Source of the DNA: Corylus avellana
Taxonomy: Eukaryota > Streptophyta > Magnoliopsida > Fagales > Betulaceae
Direction of reading: 5' to 3'
DNA length: 64,000 bases
Assembly: GCF_901000735.1 (NCBI RefSeq)
Contig: NC_081541.1
Span: 9,911,055 to 9,975,054 of the forward strand
Positions 25,101 through 37,640 of the stretch are shown piece by piece. The position numbers were made by a program, and so were the translations under genes. A model generated the notes under the pieces. The model made no database searches, was not told where the DNA came from, and saw only the letters and a program-made list of their open reading frames with translations. Position 1 is the first letter of the stretch, and each line of letters opens with the position of its first letter.

Positions 25101-25987
25101 CTAATTAAAATCGAAAACCCGTGCAAAATCATAATTAAGTTTAAATTTCATAAAAAAATTGACTAATTTAAGAAAGAAGGTAGAGTTCACCCGCTCAGAA
25201 TGGTCTAAGATGTTGAGTTCACCTGTCTAGGATATGTACATCTTACAACCACTCTCTCTCTTAAGTTACTTAAATTTTTATGATATTGGATCAACCTAAT
25301 TTTAATTTAGACATCTTAATTAATCCATATATATATATATATGATCTCCCTAGTGGATCGGAGCAATTTCAAATATAACATATCAAGAAGTTAAAGAGTC
25401 TTTAGAGTTGTATATGTCTACTTTGAATGGTTGGAGTCATAATTTGAAAATTTTGGAAATTATTTTCCTGGCTCTACAACAAGATCTCAAAACTCTTAGG
25501 GAGTAAAAAAGAGAGGAAAAACGATGGAGTTTTTCATTGCCTTTTAAGTTGACAAGTAAACAGAAAAATAGTGAGAAATAGTGTCATATATCACACAGTT
25601 AATGTTAGAAACAGACATAGATCGAGTGCCGGGAATATTCATTATTACATTGTCCTGGAAGTGGCATTGCTTAAAATTTTCATACAAGTTTCTCAGAAAT
25701 TTCCAAAGGGGCAAAACAATGGAGCATATTATTATATATATTATATATCCCTAGTCTAGTCTAGTCATCGGTTTAAAAAAAAAAAAAAACTACTTGATGC
25801 CCACGTACGTACAAGTTCTGAATTGCCTTGGTTTCATGTGGACACAATCCATCGTTACTTCTACCCAAATGAAGTTAGAGTAACCGACAGAAGACAACCA
25901 GAAGAACAGGCTATTTGCTAGTTTTAGTTACTTCGTAAATATTTAAGGAAACCACTATTGCCCTTTTCACCTTAATTTGTTTGTAGT

Positions 25988-26018
<31 letters not shown>

Positions 26019-28300
26019 ATGCTGCGTGTGTATATAGAAGCCAGAGAGGAAAGCAATACGTGATTTTGAATTTAAAAGGGTAATGATTCAACCATCATAT
26101 AGTTTTAGGATGGTGGTGTGTGGGGTGTGAGAAGTGAGAAGCACGTTGGCCGGGAGACTAAGGGAGGAGGGAGGGTGATATGTTTCAAATTTTGAAATCA
26201 CTAAAAAAATACTTAAACAAAAAAAAGAAGAAGATTTTTTTAAGGGTAGGTGAGAAAAAGGAAGCAAGTTCAGTACACTTGGGCCACGTGGGATGGTTGT
26301 CAAGCAACAGTATCATATCCCCCAAAGTCATCATCTCATGCCAAACTATATGCCAACCTCTCATACACCCACATTATAGCCGTGAAATCTCATAGCATTT
26401 GAATATTCAGAGAGAGAGAGAGAGATAGAGAGAGAGAGATGGGGGGACTTTATCCATTTTCACAAAAAAGAAAAAAGAAAAAGAAAAAGAAAGAGAAAGA
26501 GAAAGAGAAGCTTAGGTAAAGAGAAGAATCTCGTCCACATTTGAATGGGGACAAACGAAACAAATCTTTCACTAAATACCGCGTTTGTGTTGTTATTTTA
26601 GTTGCCACGATAAAGCTTACAGCTTTAGCTTTGGGAAGTTCAACTTACCAGCCTAAACTACGCTTTGGCTATCCCTAACCCCCCCTCTTTCTTCAGTTAA
26701 CCGACGAGTTTTTGCTTTTTAATTGCGGGGGTTTTTGACTTGGGCAAGCGGCCATTTCTAGGCAACATAAATTATATTTATATATTTTCAGAATATTATT
26801 AGTACGAGCTAAAATAATGAAGGTCTGAGAAATATTTATATATGGGATATATAAAAGTACTTGACACGTGGAGAATGTCCTGGACTTTGTGAGGTCGTCG
26901 CCGTAACAACAACGGACTTGGACTTTAATGTAGAGTGAAAGAAAATATATATTGGACGACAAATATCAAGGTTTTGACTTATGGGACTCTGTGTGTGTGT
27001 GTGTTAATGTGAATGGTTCATGTTTTTTCCGCAGCATTGATCCTCCAGCTCCACCCTCGAACATGTGATTCAATAGTTCCTGGCTGATCGAGCACCTGTA
27101 TATCGGGCGTATGAATCCCCTTTAAGGAGACAATAAACTGTTAATTAATTTTTATTTTACTTCATATATACCTTGATTTGTATTATTGGTTTTTAATTTA
27201 AAATTAATACATATGATTTGTTCATTTTTGCATGATTGGACTGCACAATGAGCACCTACAAAATAAGGAAAAAAAATACCACTAAAGTAACAATTGCTTA
27301 GAGCTTTTGATGGTTAAGTCAGATAATTTTATTTTGAGATAATCTTAATACAACTTTTTGAGCTCTTTTTATGTTATAACCTTTTCCGAGCTTTTTTAAT
27401 ATTTTCTATACAAGATTATTTCGAGGTGGTCCACGTTAGTAATTATTATTATTATTATTATTATTATTTTAACATGTTCACACAAGGGAAGGGGGATGAG
27501 AGATTCGAACTAGTGACATTGCTTTATTAGGCGTGGTCCACAACCAATTGAGTTACCCCTTAAAGACCCATGTTGATAATTATCAATCTTTCGTAATGGG
27601 CACATAACTGTACAGTATGTAGCTATGTAGTGATTGCTCTTTATTGGGTGAAAATATCGAAATTTTATGGCTCTTTTAATGGAGTAAAAGCCTATGATTA
27701 TTTATTTTTGTATTAATAATAAAATCATAAGTGTTAATTGAAATTAAACACGACTAAGGAAAATATATCCAAACAAAAATCTGGGCAACCGATGTACCTG
27801 AAAACACTGTGCTAACACTCATTCGATACGTCCGATTATCCCGCAATATCCGCTCACATGTTCGTGTTTTTTTTTTTTTACCCCATTTTCTACAAATTTA
27901 TCATTGTAATTCCCATTAAATTTACCAGGACAAAATGTACTGTCCTATATAATTACACCAATGCAGCCTTTTCGCTCGGAGTCCCACTTACCGTTTCATA
28001 AATGATTTGTACAACATCAAATCCTTCTGACTCAGCCCCTAAAACATAGGTGGCTAAATAAGGAAGTCAGGGAACCTTCATTTTGCCAAACGAGCTGTGA
28101 CCATTAAATGCATGTACTAAAAGGCCCTTGTAAGATAAGCAGAGGAGGGGCAAAAGGGGAAAGTAATAATGTGGGTGTAACGGGTTTGGGCAGTGGGGCT
28201 TGGCCATAAACGTTTTCCGTTACGAATCGCTATCGGACCATCTTCACAATCATGTGTTGGCATTGACCGAAGCAGTGTTGACGTTGAAAGCCTTTATAAA
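22153..28300. other. Gene-poor intergenic DNA
   Basis: About 6 kb without a recognisable gene on either strand. It holds poly-A/poly-T tracts (22371-22383, 24766-24781), AG microsatellites at 25992-26018 and 26408-26440, an A/G-rich tract at 26465-26510, a (GT)n near 26990-27004, (ATT)n near 27445-27470 and one SINE. Short open frames here have no family resemblance and no codon bias. Confidence 0.5.
27445..27562 (-). mobile_element. tRNA-derived SINE (minus strand)
   Basis: Read on the minus strand, an A-box (GGGGTAACTCAATTGGTTG) and B-box (AGTTCGAATCTCTC) are followed by a body and an (AAT)n tail of about 8 units. It shares CACTAGTTCGAATCTC with the SINE at 11805-11930, so the two are one family. 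Confidence 0.65.
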
Positions 28301-28350
28301 AAGCTCCAGTGTTTTACTGTGTTAATAACGGCGTTATTAGCCGTCGTTTG

Positions 28351-28360
28351 CTATAAATAT
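28351..28360 (+). promoter_or_regulatory. TATA box of the SEC14-like gene
   Basis: CTATAAATAT lies about 170 bases before the ATG at 28524. A (CT)n tract at about 28419-28437 lies within the likely 5'UTR. Confidence 0.55.
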
Positions 28361-28523
28361 GGTCTATTAGCCCTCACTTTTTATTCAACAATATTATCTC
28401 ACTCACTTTCAATCCCTCTCTCTCTCTCTCTCTCTCTACTGCAAGTGCAAGTTTTTAATGGTTGCGTGAAGCAGAAGTTTGGAATATTAGTGTTTTCTTG
28501 GAGATTTCTGAGTGTTGCTTGAA

Positions 28524-28921
28524 ATGGGGAAGAAAGATCAGAAAGACGACGCCAGGGTTGAAGCCGTTCTGGAGCTTCTCAGAAAACAAGCCCCTCTTAC
28601 AGTGAAGCAGGTGAGTTGGGTTCAGCTTCTTATTTTGCTGTGTTTTAGAGCTCCATGTGACTGTATAGTGCACCTTCTGTACTGGATAGTAATATTGCAT
28701 GTTCATCTAAAAGTTTCTTTCATGATTTCTTCAAGCTGTGTGTGTACATTTTCTTGGAACTTGGGTTTTAAATTTCTCTTGCCATTATTGTACACAGGAG
28801 AAGTTCTGCAACAGGGCATGTGTAGAACGGTTTCTGAGATCCAAAGGAGATAGTGTGAAGAAGGCTGCGAAGAACTTAAGGGCTTGTCTTTCTTGGAGAG
28901 AGAGTATCGGCACTGGTATCC

Positions 28922-28958
<37 letters not shown>

Positions 28959-31453
28959 TTAATTTTTATTTTTAATTTTTAATTTTTTTTTAATATTCTT
29001 CTTCATCTCAAAGGCTATTCCTATTGTTCCCTGCTGCTACCTTCTTTTCTTTTTGTCTCGCTCAGTAAAGAATCTTGCTTTTCCTCTTTGAATTAAGCGT
29101 TAAAGTTGAACTCCCAGTAGTAATGATTAAAGTCACTTCTCCACATTACTAATTAAAAAGAAAAAAAAAGAAAATCTGAGTTATTGAAGCCTCTGGTTTT
29201 TACTTTTTTAATTGTTTATTCGTTTTTGGATACAGAGCATTTAATAGCAGATGAGTTCTCAGCTGAGCTCGCCGAAGGCGTTGCTTATGTTGCCGGTCAC
29301 GATGAAGAATCCAGACCCGTTTTGGTATATATAATTCTTCTTCCTTAATTTCTCTCAAAGTTTTTCTTCAAAATGCGTGAAAGTCATGAGTAAAGTAACT
29401 GAAGAAAATTAAAAAATTGTTTGTTCTGCCATTGTTATAGATTTTCCGGATCAAGCAAGATTACCAGAAATTCCATTCCCAGAAACTGTGAGTTCCCAAA
29501 CAAGATTTTTCTTCCCATCGTTAACGTTGTAACAAATCTTTCACTATTTATTTTCTTCTTTAATTTTTCAGGTTTACTCGTTTGCTGGTGTTTACACTGG
29601 AGGTGGCGATTCAAAGCATGCCAAAAAACGTAGAGCACTTCGTTCTCCTTTTCGACGCAAGTAAGTTGGCTTAGAATGTCGATAGTACCCTTTTGAAAAT
29701 TGATATAGGTTTGAAATTGGTTGGGTAGTTTAGTCATTTTGACCTCAAATCTTCACGCACGCTGCCGTAGCCAGCCTAGTTAATGCGACAGCATGTCGGA
29801 GCACCGGCATCGTCTGAGATATTCTCATAAAGTGTCTGGAGTGCCCCTGAAGTGTCGTGGTCAAGGGCCTCAATAATGGTCTCGTATTGTAGGATCAGTA
29901 GGGGGTATTATTGGGAATTGGAGCTTTGATACGCTCCCAGAATTAGTCAATTTCAAAACTGTAGCTTCCTTAAATATTTGATCTTCAGCAGAAGTACCCA
30001 CGATTCTCCTTTTTTGCTTTGCCAGTAACAGATAATCTTCCACACAGTGCTCAGCCTTTTAGCATTCCAATCACAATTAATAAATTAATACCAGTGTTTT
30101 ATCTTACTTTTGAGCTGCTAAGAATATCTTTTTTGAGATAAAACATTGAAATAAGTTAATTATATTGAATGCGTGGCGAATGCAGGCTTTTTCAGGTCTG
30201 CATCGGCTTTTATGAACTTATTGCTGGCAACGCTGAAAACTGTGGCGGAGTACTACCCAGGCCGGCTGTTGAAGGCTTTTGTCACAGACCCTCCCTCCCT
30301 CTTCTCTTATTTATGGAAGGTAAAAATCCAAAAGCATGCCTCCTCTTTGTACCTCTCTCTCTGTGTACTGTGTTCCACTACCTCTGTACTTGCTGTGTGC
30401 AGCTTAAACAAAAGTCTTTTACTGTTGAATTTGCATGCAACAGTGTTTGTTACCGTTTGACCACTCTTCCTGGACCACCTTTGTAACCCATTTAAGGATT
30501 TTGTTGTGTGTTTTTTTTGGGGTCGACCCTATGGAGTTCTTTGTTCTTGCTTCGATATTCGTTTGTTGGGTTCAACAAAATCATGTCACAAATAATGTGA
30601 ATTGGACCCAAATTTAACTTAATTACATTGAAGTGGCGAATAATTGGTTAATTAGCTTTAATTTTCTTGTCCGATAACTACCCCTTGCTTGTTTCCTTAA
30701 TTTTTCCGAAATTTAATGATATTTGGTTTTAAAGGCTTATAATTTTTATGGCTGCAGGGGGTGCGACCGTTCATTGAGCTAGCAACGGTCACATATGTGG
30801 TGTCATCGCTAGATTTTGAAGAGTCATTGGAGTTCAACGATTTCTCAGCCTACCCACGAGCCTCGTCCCTCCGATTCGACCCTTCGTCCTTACAATCGAC
30901 GGCCAAGATTGGCTCATGCTCATCCTCCCGCTTCTCGTTCACTGTCTCACACCACTTTGACTCACTCAAACCATGGTACCTCAGCTTAACGGACACGTCA
31001 GCTTCCAAAGTAGGACCCACCGGCCCCTCTCCTCTGGGCCCGGCACTCATCTCCCCACTCAACGCCCGGTCACTCTCGTTCGCATCACCGGCTGCGAGAA
31101 CGCCACCTGGAAGCATCTACGGTGGTAGCAGCAATAGGCTAACGAGGAAGTCCCTGTTCCCTTCGACCCCGTTGCCACAGCGCAGCACAGGCCGTGAGGC
31201 AGGCAAATCCCCACACCCGCGTACCCCACGGCCCTCGTTCCTCCAATCACCGGCCATGTTCTTTCGCAAGGAGAACCACGTCAGCAGGACGGACAAGTCC
31301 CGTGAGTCGTTTGTGCCGTTTTTGAAGTTCTACAGGAGGCCGTACGATGAGATGATTTACAGGTCAAAGATGAGGCCCCCACTGGGAGGACTAATCTCCA
31401 TCGTCTCTCCCCACCTCAGACGCCGCCACGTGTCCGTATCCCAACGGTTCTAA
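28524..31453 (+). CDS. SEC14-like protein with CRAL-TRIO domain
   Basis: CRAL-TRIO/SEC14 proteins bind a single hydrophobic ligand, often phosphatidylinositol, and act at membranes. Seven exons join in frame: 28524-28610, 28798-28915, 29236-29324, 29441-29487, 29572-29660, 30186-30319 and 30758-31453 (419 residues), all GT-AG. Residues 1-75 form the helical CRAL-TRIO N part ([35 protein letters not shown]). Residues about 80-235 form the lipid-binding lobe ([72 protein letters not shown]). The last third, encoded by the long final exon, is rich in Ser, Pro and Arg and looks disordered. It has a conserved-looking end, [18 protein letters not shown]. There is no GOLD or nodulin domain. Ligand specificity is not determinable from sequence. 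Confidence 0.92.
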
Positions 31454-33110
31454 ACGAATCAAAAAGAGTAAATAGGGCATTAACAACTGCTAATAATTGA
31501 TTATTTATTTCGCAATTCAAGTTTCCTCGTGCGTTGATTGTCAACACCAAGAAAAAGGAAAAAAGAAAAAAAATTCACGACGACGTGCTGGGTGGGGTGT
31601 GAGATGGTGTGCAGTGCACCATGTCCAATTTTGAGCTTTGTGGCATTTACAAGAATTAACAAAGTCTACAGGGTTTTGGGTTTTGGGTTTTGGAGGGCCA
31701 AAAAGCATGCATGGGAACAAGATAGCGTGGTCGAGACGGCGAACACTGCTTTGGAAATCATATGGTGGGAAATAGAACTGTTGTACTCAACCAACCAAAG
31801 CGTTGAAAAGAAAGAAATCTCTGTTTCAATTCAAAAGTTGATATATAATTTTTATTTTTTGTTGTTTGTGAAGATGATAGAATCTTTTGGATCTACGTGG
31901 TTGGACTTTGTTTATAATAAAAAAATATAACCAGATTCAAAAAAAACCCTCTCATTTTGTAATCATCTTCTTGAGCTCTTGCATCAGTTGGTTAAACTCT
32001 CCAATATTTTATATGTCGGTTTCAACGTTAGCAGAGCTGGTAGGAATATGTGTCGGGTTTTGTTATTTGAGAAGTCAATTGGAGCTCCTGTTATTTACTC
32101 TTGTACAATATTTGCGATAAAAAGAAGAGGGGGAGTAATTAATTATTGCATTGGAAATTGAAATTGACAAATACATTATGTACACTTGTCTGTACACATA
32201 CGTTTTTGGCTCTGGATCATGGCGTTTTGTCGTCAACCTGGTGTCGTTTAGGTATCAAGGTTCTATTACTGAAGTAGTGACGTAAGATGTTGGGGGTCCT
32301 TCTACTTGGAGTCTACTGCTGCTTCTCACTACTCCCTAATTTGTGCTTTGTATTTTAGTCTCACAAGTGTTTTCAATGCCGACAAGGGGCAGTGTTTTGT
32401 ACGAATTGCCCCGGTTCGTGTAATTTGGAGTTTATTCTTTGTTGTTTGTGGGTTTGAATGTGTCACTTTCTTTATTCTTTTGAGTTCCTTCAGTGAATAT
32501 GGACAGACAGGTTGTGATGGCAATGCCATGGGATTTGCCATCAACTTCCCAACTGATAGATTTCCTGGTCAATATATCTCACGACTATCCGAGTCTAACA
32601 GTAGTCCTGATGGGAAGGTTAGCATTGATATGTACATATATAATAATTTGATCAAAAAGTATACAGGCTTATGATTCTAGATTGGGTGGTGTTAACAGTA
32701 TAAATGTTATGTTAACATTAGGGGCTAATGTCAAAATGTGTAGAAGTTTAGGAAGGTATTGTGAAGTTTTTTCTAAAATATAACAAGGTAATTACATAAT
32801 CAATACAAGTTTTTATTGACGAAGTGAAATTCTTTGAAAAACCCTTCAAAGGTAAAACATTCTCTTATATTAGGCAATCAAACCACTTGTCCACTATCGT
32901 AGTAGTTTTATGAAACTTTTGAACTATTCTTCTTTTGATAATGTGCATGACTTATGTGGCATTAAATGCCACTTTCTACTGTAACAGATAGAGTATGACG
33001 CTTTCTCATCAATTTCGACATAAAATACATCACTGAATATTGTATTTGGTGTGTGGGAGCCTGGGAGGTAATATAACGTTACACGGGTTTTTACAACCAA
33101 ATGAGTATCA
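31454..33110. other. Intergenic DNA with one exon-like segment
   Basis: The first few hundred bases are probably 3'UTR of the SEC14-like gene. The rest has no recognised gene apart from the exon-like segment at 32494-32617, listed separately. Confidence 0.4.
32494..32617 (+). other. Exon-like segment, unidentified
   Basis: Bounded by an acceptor-like GTTCCTTCAG and a donor-like AAG/GTTAGC, this 124-base block is open and reads EYGQTGCDGNAMGFAINF, then PTDRFPGQYISRLSESNSS. The G/C content and amino-acid balance look coding. No partner exons were found nearby, so it may be a gene fragment. The family is not recognised. Confidence 0.25.
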
Positions 33111-33117
33111 TTACAAA

Positions 33118-33297
33118 CAGAGGTGGATATAAAGGGAGGCAGGTAGGGGTGCTCGCCCCTCCAAAAAATTTTGAACTTTTTTTTTTATTTTTTTTACCTT
33201 AACCCTTACTTCTCTTTCTCTTGTCCCTCCAAAATTTTTTTTAAAATTATTATTTTAGTTCTGCCCCTCCTAATACGAGTTCTTTGATCTGCCACTG
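33118..33297. mobile_element. Short hAT-type MITE
   Basis: The ends CAGAGGTGGATA and CAGTGGCAGATC (complement of the right end) enclose 180 bases with GCCCCTCC words near both ends. A near target duplication is visible: TTACAAA lies immediately left of the element, and the same word occurs a few bases beyond the right end. Confidence 0.5.
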
Positions 33298-33757
33298 AAA
33301 CTTACAAAGCCTATTTGGCCATGAGCTTATTAGCTCCTTCAATGTACTAACCAGCTCAAGTTCTAAGAGGTGGATTTTTGGGATATCACTTTCTATCATA
33401 TTAATTAATTTAGTGAAGTTATCCTTATACGAAAAGAAACTATGTTTAGTCAAAAATATAATTTTTTTTTTTTTTGAAGAAAATAATTAATTATTTCCTC
33501 ACATAGCAATATAATTGTATCATTAAGAAAAATCTCATTTGTCAATAAATTAACCTTAGGTAAGCATCTTAATTTCTTACTCATTATAAAGAAAAAAAAA
33601 ATCAATAAAGTCATAAAGGAACCTTCTCTCTCTTCTTTGTAATTAGTTCTTTTGTCACTTCCCAATATATCATTAATTAGTTGACAAAAATCACTGTTTA
33701 AGGAATCTCAGGCCATAATATAGAGTAAAAAGCCTTAGCAACAAATTGCTGAGTTCA

Positions 33758-35023
33758 TCAACGCCATAATCGGTATACATCAGTAAGGTTTGGATAAAAA
33801 GCACCAAAGTATCGTTCAACTGGATCAGGTTTTTAGTTCTCGTTGAACATTGAATTTATGTACGCTTCCAAATTCAAGTCTGCCCTTCGTGGGGTGCACC
33901 CTTTTTCTATCACATGCTTCTTTAGATTGCTGTTATAGATGTTGGCATTGGCAATGCTTGTGCAAGGCTCATTGCCCTCGGTTGGCCAGCCAGTTTCAGA
34001 AACCACAATTTTGACATCCTCCTTCCCCACTGCCCTTGCCATTGCTGTTACAAAAGCATCCACCATGGCATCAAAGAGCTTGTAATACTCGTAAATGCCG
34101 TCTATAAGCACCAGCTTTTGACATCGAAATGAAGCATACTCCAATGAGAAGAGGGATGGATCCGAGGCAAAGGCAAAGTAAGGGTACGATTGATTGAAAG
34201 TGGAGAGCCTATATCATATAAAAAGTTTGACACTTTGTACATGATGTCGGCAACCTCAGAACAAAATGTGCTATTGGATGGAGGGTATGAGTTGCTTAGT
34301 GCAATAGGGTATACCGCTGTCGTAACTTTAATATGATCCGATAATCCTGCTAATTTTAGTGCTTGGTAGATATTTTCCATGGCCGGAGGGCCCGACGACG
34401 CGACAATGCATGGGATAGCGTTGCTGCCAACAAAATATAACGGAACTTGACACCATTGGGGCTGACGAATGATTTGATGTGATCGTTAACCCAGCTATTG
34501 GCAACATTTTGGCTTGATGCTATGTGGGTGAGCAGGACATTTGGGACTCCAACAGTTACAACCAAATTGGTTCCCCTCAATGCTTCTAGAAATTCAAGAT
34601 TAGCATCAAAAAGCCGGACCAGTGGGATAGCATAGTTTAGATTTTTAGTAAGGAAATCGACTACAGCTTTCGGGGATGGGAGATCATTCCCAGTTCTTCC
34701 ATAATTTATCCCAAGATCACCACCTGCAAGATTTTCTTTTGAGGTTAAATCCGTAGAAAGAACATATGAGAATCATTTACACAATTGAGAAGTTAGCTAG
34801 TGTTCCAAATGCATTGTATCAACAGCTAAAAAAAAGAAAAAGAAGGTAGCTCAAATGAACTGACCAATACATATTCAAAGGCATCTTACAAACGCTCATT
34901 TATTCAATTTTTTTTGGCTGTTAAATTGATGAGGTAGAACTACTCACCGAAGACCATGGAGTGGTGGAAAACAGCCATTGATAATACTGTGATCCATATC
35001 ATTGATGTAGGCGACATCTTCAT
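33758..35023 (-). pseudogene. Beta-1,3-glucanase (GH17) pseudogene
   Basis: Intact relatives are secreted endo-1,3-beta-glucanases (PR-2 type) that cut callose or fungal glucans. Exon 1 (35023-34948) encodes a signal peptide, MKMSPTSMIWITVLSMAVF. After a GTGAGT...TTGCAG intron, exon 2 starts at 34723 with GGDLGINYGRTGNDLPSP. The GH17 fold can be followed (VRLFDANLEFLEALRGTN, AMENIYQALKLAGL, VVSETGWPTEG with the nucleophile Glu). Several lesions are present. The frame shifts near 34430-34443, just before the VGNE proton-donor motif, which itself reads VGSN and so lacks the catalytic Glu. A second shift lies near 34180-34210. An in-frame TAA at 33833-33835 cuts off the last 25 or so residues, still readable down to 33758. 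With at least four independent lesions this is not a functional enzyme. Confidence 0.9.
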
Positions 35024-35835
35024 CTGGTGATTTCCTATGCCTTTTTGTAAAAACACAGATCAATATGTAATCAGGTAAAAACAAAATTCATACTGCGATG
35101 ATGGAGGTAACTTCAATCCCACCTTCCCTCTGAAGATGATTTCCTCTGCTTTCTGGTAAGACCCCTGAAGATGCGTATAATACAGTTACTTGTACTGCTT
35201 ATATAGATAGAGCCAAGGAGGTTCTAGAAGATGTTAAGACATGATTTTTGCCATTGTTTGCTAGCAAGAAAATCCTCAACATCTCTACATTAATTGCACA
35301 ACTGGTAATTAAAGAACCTTAACTTCTCAGAGTGTTTTTTGCCACCTAGTAAATCCTCAACATCTCTACATTAATTGCATATCTATTAATTGAAGAAAAA
35401 TAACGTGGATTTTAATAAGATTCATTATTGTGACTGCTAGCATACTGAATATGGACATCTTAGTATAACAAACAATGCCAAATTAACTTCAAAAATCCTA
35501 CAAAGATGGCTGCACTGCAGCCACATGCTTTCAGTAATCATGATACCAGATCAGTGAATCATTAACCACGAACCTGTCAATCATAAATTCATAATACAGA
35601 AAATGTGAAGTTGCACCAAAATCATAACAGGAACAAACTTAGCATGGTAACAAATTATCACCTTACAACTGTTCATATTTATTGAAGTCCACATTTAAGT
35701 AGCCAGAATAGAAGTAGCACATATAATTACAACTGTTCACGAAGATCGAAACTCATCAGAAGTAGCAAAGTTAATTACATAAAGTCCACATTTGTTGATG
35801 TAACGAACCATATCACCTTACAACCGTCTTTACTG
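35024..35835. other. Intergenic DNA between GH17 pseudogene and HSP70-8
   Basis: It contains a short direct repeat (ATCCTCAACATCTCTACATT at about 35272 and 35351). Near the right end, TTTATT at 35840-35845 gives an AATAAA poly-A signal on the minus strand for the Hsp70 gene. Confidence 0.45.
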
Positions 35836-35921
35836 AAAATTTATTCTGTTCAGGATCACTAGAAACATAAAAAAGCACAGTAACAAAATAAACACACAGA
35901 TTAAATATTTACATCTCACCG

Positions 35922-37640
35922 CTATATCTTCTTCTGAACTGTATCTAAGTCCAGGCTAGACCCATAAGTTCTATGTAGAGCTTCGGCACACCAGCCATGC
36001 CCATCATCAACTGTTGGCATCCTGACTTCCATGACAGGAATTCCATGATGTTGAGACCCTGGCAGTACAACCCCAGCCAGAACTCTCAAAACATTTGAGG
36101 CATCAATGTCCATGCACACATTTATCTCTGGAACTCCCCTGGGAGCTGGTGGAATACCTATGATCTTGAAATAGCCCAGCAGATGGTTCCCTTCCACCTT
36201 CTTCTCTTCACCTTCATAAACAACAATCAGTGCCCCAGTTTGATTATCATGGACAGTTGTGAAAACAAGCTCTTTCCGTGCTGGCATTGTAGTGTTTCTA
36301 GGTATAATGGGTACAAAATTGTTTCCAACAGCTTGAATCCCAATGGCCAGAGGAGTGACTTGAATGGTTAACAGGTCCAAATTCCCAAAGGGATCATTGA
36401 CACCTGAAGCCACTGCTCCCTCTAGTGCTGCCCCACAGACAGCAGCTTCCAATGGGTTCATCCCTTTGTAAAGCTCCTGTTTTTTACATATACTCATGAG
36501 AAGATTCCTTATCTTTGGAATATATGAACATCCACCTACGGCAATTATGTCAGTCACATCTTCAGGTTCTCCCTTGGCATCACGCAAGCATTGGATGATG
36601 AGGCTCTCGCACTTCTCAAACACCTTTTTGTTGACTTCCTGGAATTCCTCCTGGTCCACAACCTTACATATTTTTGACCCATTTCCTAAGTCAACATCGA
36701 TTTGAACACTGGTCTGGGAGGTGAGCTTGTGGATTGCATCCTGGGTTGCTACTCGAAGCAATCCCATCGATTTGATCTCACTGATTCCATGGTTTGAGAA
36801 GAGGATCTCTGAGTCGGGCAACAGATGACGCATCATATTCTGAAGCATGTCTTCACCTCCTATAGGACTTCCTGCCAAGGCTTTTATCTGCGAAACTCCT
36901 CCCGCTGTAGCGGTAACAGCTACATCACAATAGCCAGCACCCATATTGAATATGAGTGCAATCTTCTCACTTCCACTGCCCATATTGTCATGTATAGTCT
37001 GTTGCTGCTGCTGTGCATATAATAGTGCCACAGCTGTTGGTTCAGGCATCAGTCTTAGGACATGAAGGCCAGCCATGGCACAAGCACGTTCAATCCGGGT
37101 CACCTGGAAGCGATTAAATGAAACAGGAATGGTCAGAACAACATTTCTTATGGGCCGCTTTAACGCAACTTCAGCCATTGCTCTTAACTCCAACAGATAT
37201 ATTGCCAGGACTTCTTCAGGAGTGGTGGATCTCCAGACATTGTTAACCAAGGCTCCAATAAACGGTCGGACACCAATGTCCAATGTTTGTACCAAAAATG
37301 GAAGGCTTTTGCTTGCATGAACAACTGGATCAGTGTCAGCCCGACCAATTAAGCGTTTCATGTTGAAGATTGCTGCTCCAGATAACATTTCATGTTCATG
37401 GGAGAGTTGATTGCTGACACCCCCTAAAGGGACATCATCTTTGAAGTTGACATATGATCGCATCATTTTTTGGTTTCTAGTATTTTTAAGAAGCTCTACT
37501 TGGGAGCCATTCCAGACTGCAACACTGCATTGGGCAGTGCCAATGTCAATTCCAATTGCAATTTCTGGAAAAGCAGAAGAAGTTTTCTCCTCTCCTGTGG
37601 TTTCACTATCAGATGCCACAGTGTATGCTGGTTCAGACAT
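35922..37640 (-). CDS. HSP70-8: Truncated Hsp70, HSP70-8 type
   Basis: Hsp70 proteins are ATP-driven chaperones. This 572-residue form resembles the plant HSP70-8/Hsp70T-2 group, shorter than canonical Hsp70 (about 650) and without the C-terminal lid and EEVD tail. The coding region is one exon. The ATPase domain has IGIDIGTAQCSVAVWNG (phosphate loop 1, about residues 29-45), VVLTIPVSFNRFQVTRIERA, LRLMPEPTAVALLYAQQQQ, and IIAVGGCSYIPKIRNLL (adenosine/phosphate 2). The start of the substrate-binding domain follows (ITPLAIG-like QVTPLAIGIQ, PIIPRNTTMPARK) and ends near DTVQKKI. The ATG at 37640 lies two bases after a perfect acceptor (AAATGCAG). The leader is therefore spliced, and the matching donor (GCA/GTAAGT) is at 39847, giving a 2.2-kb 5'UTR intron. 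Whether it is heat-induced is not shown by sequence. Confidence 0.93.
   Translation of the reverse strand: MSEPAYTVASDSETTGEEKTSSAFPEIAIGIDIGTAQCSVAVWNGSQVELLKNTRNQKMMRSYVNFKDDVPLGGVSNQLSHEHEMLSGAAIFNMKRLIGRADTDPVVHASKSLPFLVQTLDIGVRPFIGALVNNVWRSTTPEEVLAIYLLELRAMAEVALKRPIRNVVLTIPVSFNRFQVTRIERACAMAGLHVLRLMPEPTAVALLYAQQQQQTIHDNMGSGSEKIALIFNMGAGYCDVAVTATAGGVSQIKALAGSPIGGEDMLQNMMRHLLPDSEILFSNHGISEIKSMGLLRVATQDAIHKLTSQTSVQIDVDLGNGSKICKVVDQEEFQEVNKKVFEKCESLIIQCLRDAKGEPEDVTDIIAVGGCSYIPKIRNLLMSICKKQELYKGMNPLEAAVCGAALEGAVASGVNDPFGNLDLLTIQVTPLAIGIQAVGNNFVPIIPRNTTMPARKELVFTTVHDNQTGALIVVYEGEEKKVEGNHLLGYFKIIGIPPAPRGVPEINVCMDIDASNVLRVLAGVVLPGSQHHGIPVMEVRMPTVDDGHGWCAEALHRTYGSSLDLDTVQKKI

Noticed and set aside
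25992..26018. (GA)n tracts considered as GAGA-type regulatory elements
   Set aside because: Not placed near an identified gene and indistinguishable from simple microsatellites.
30850..31250. Minus-strand open frames opposite the last exon of the SEC14-like gene
   Set aside because: They are shadows of a GC-rich coding exon.
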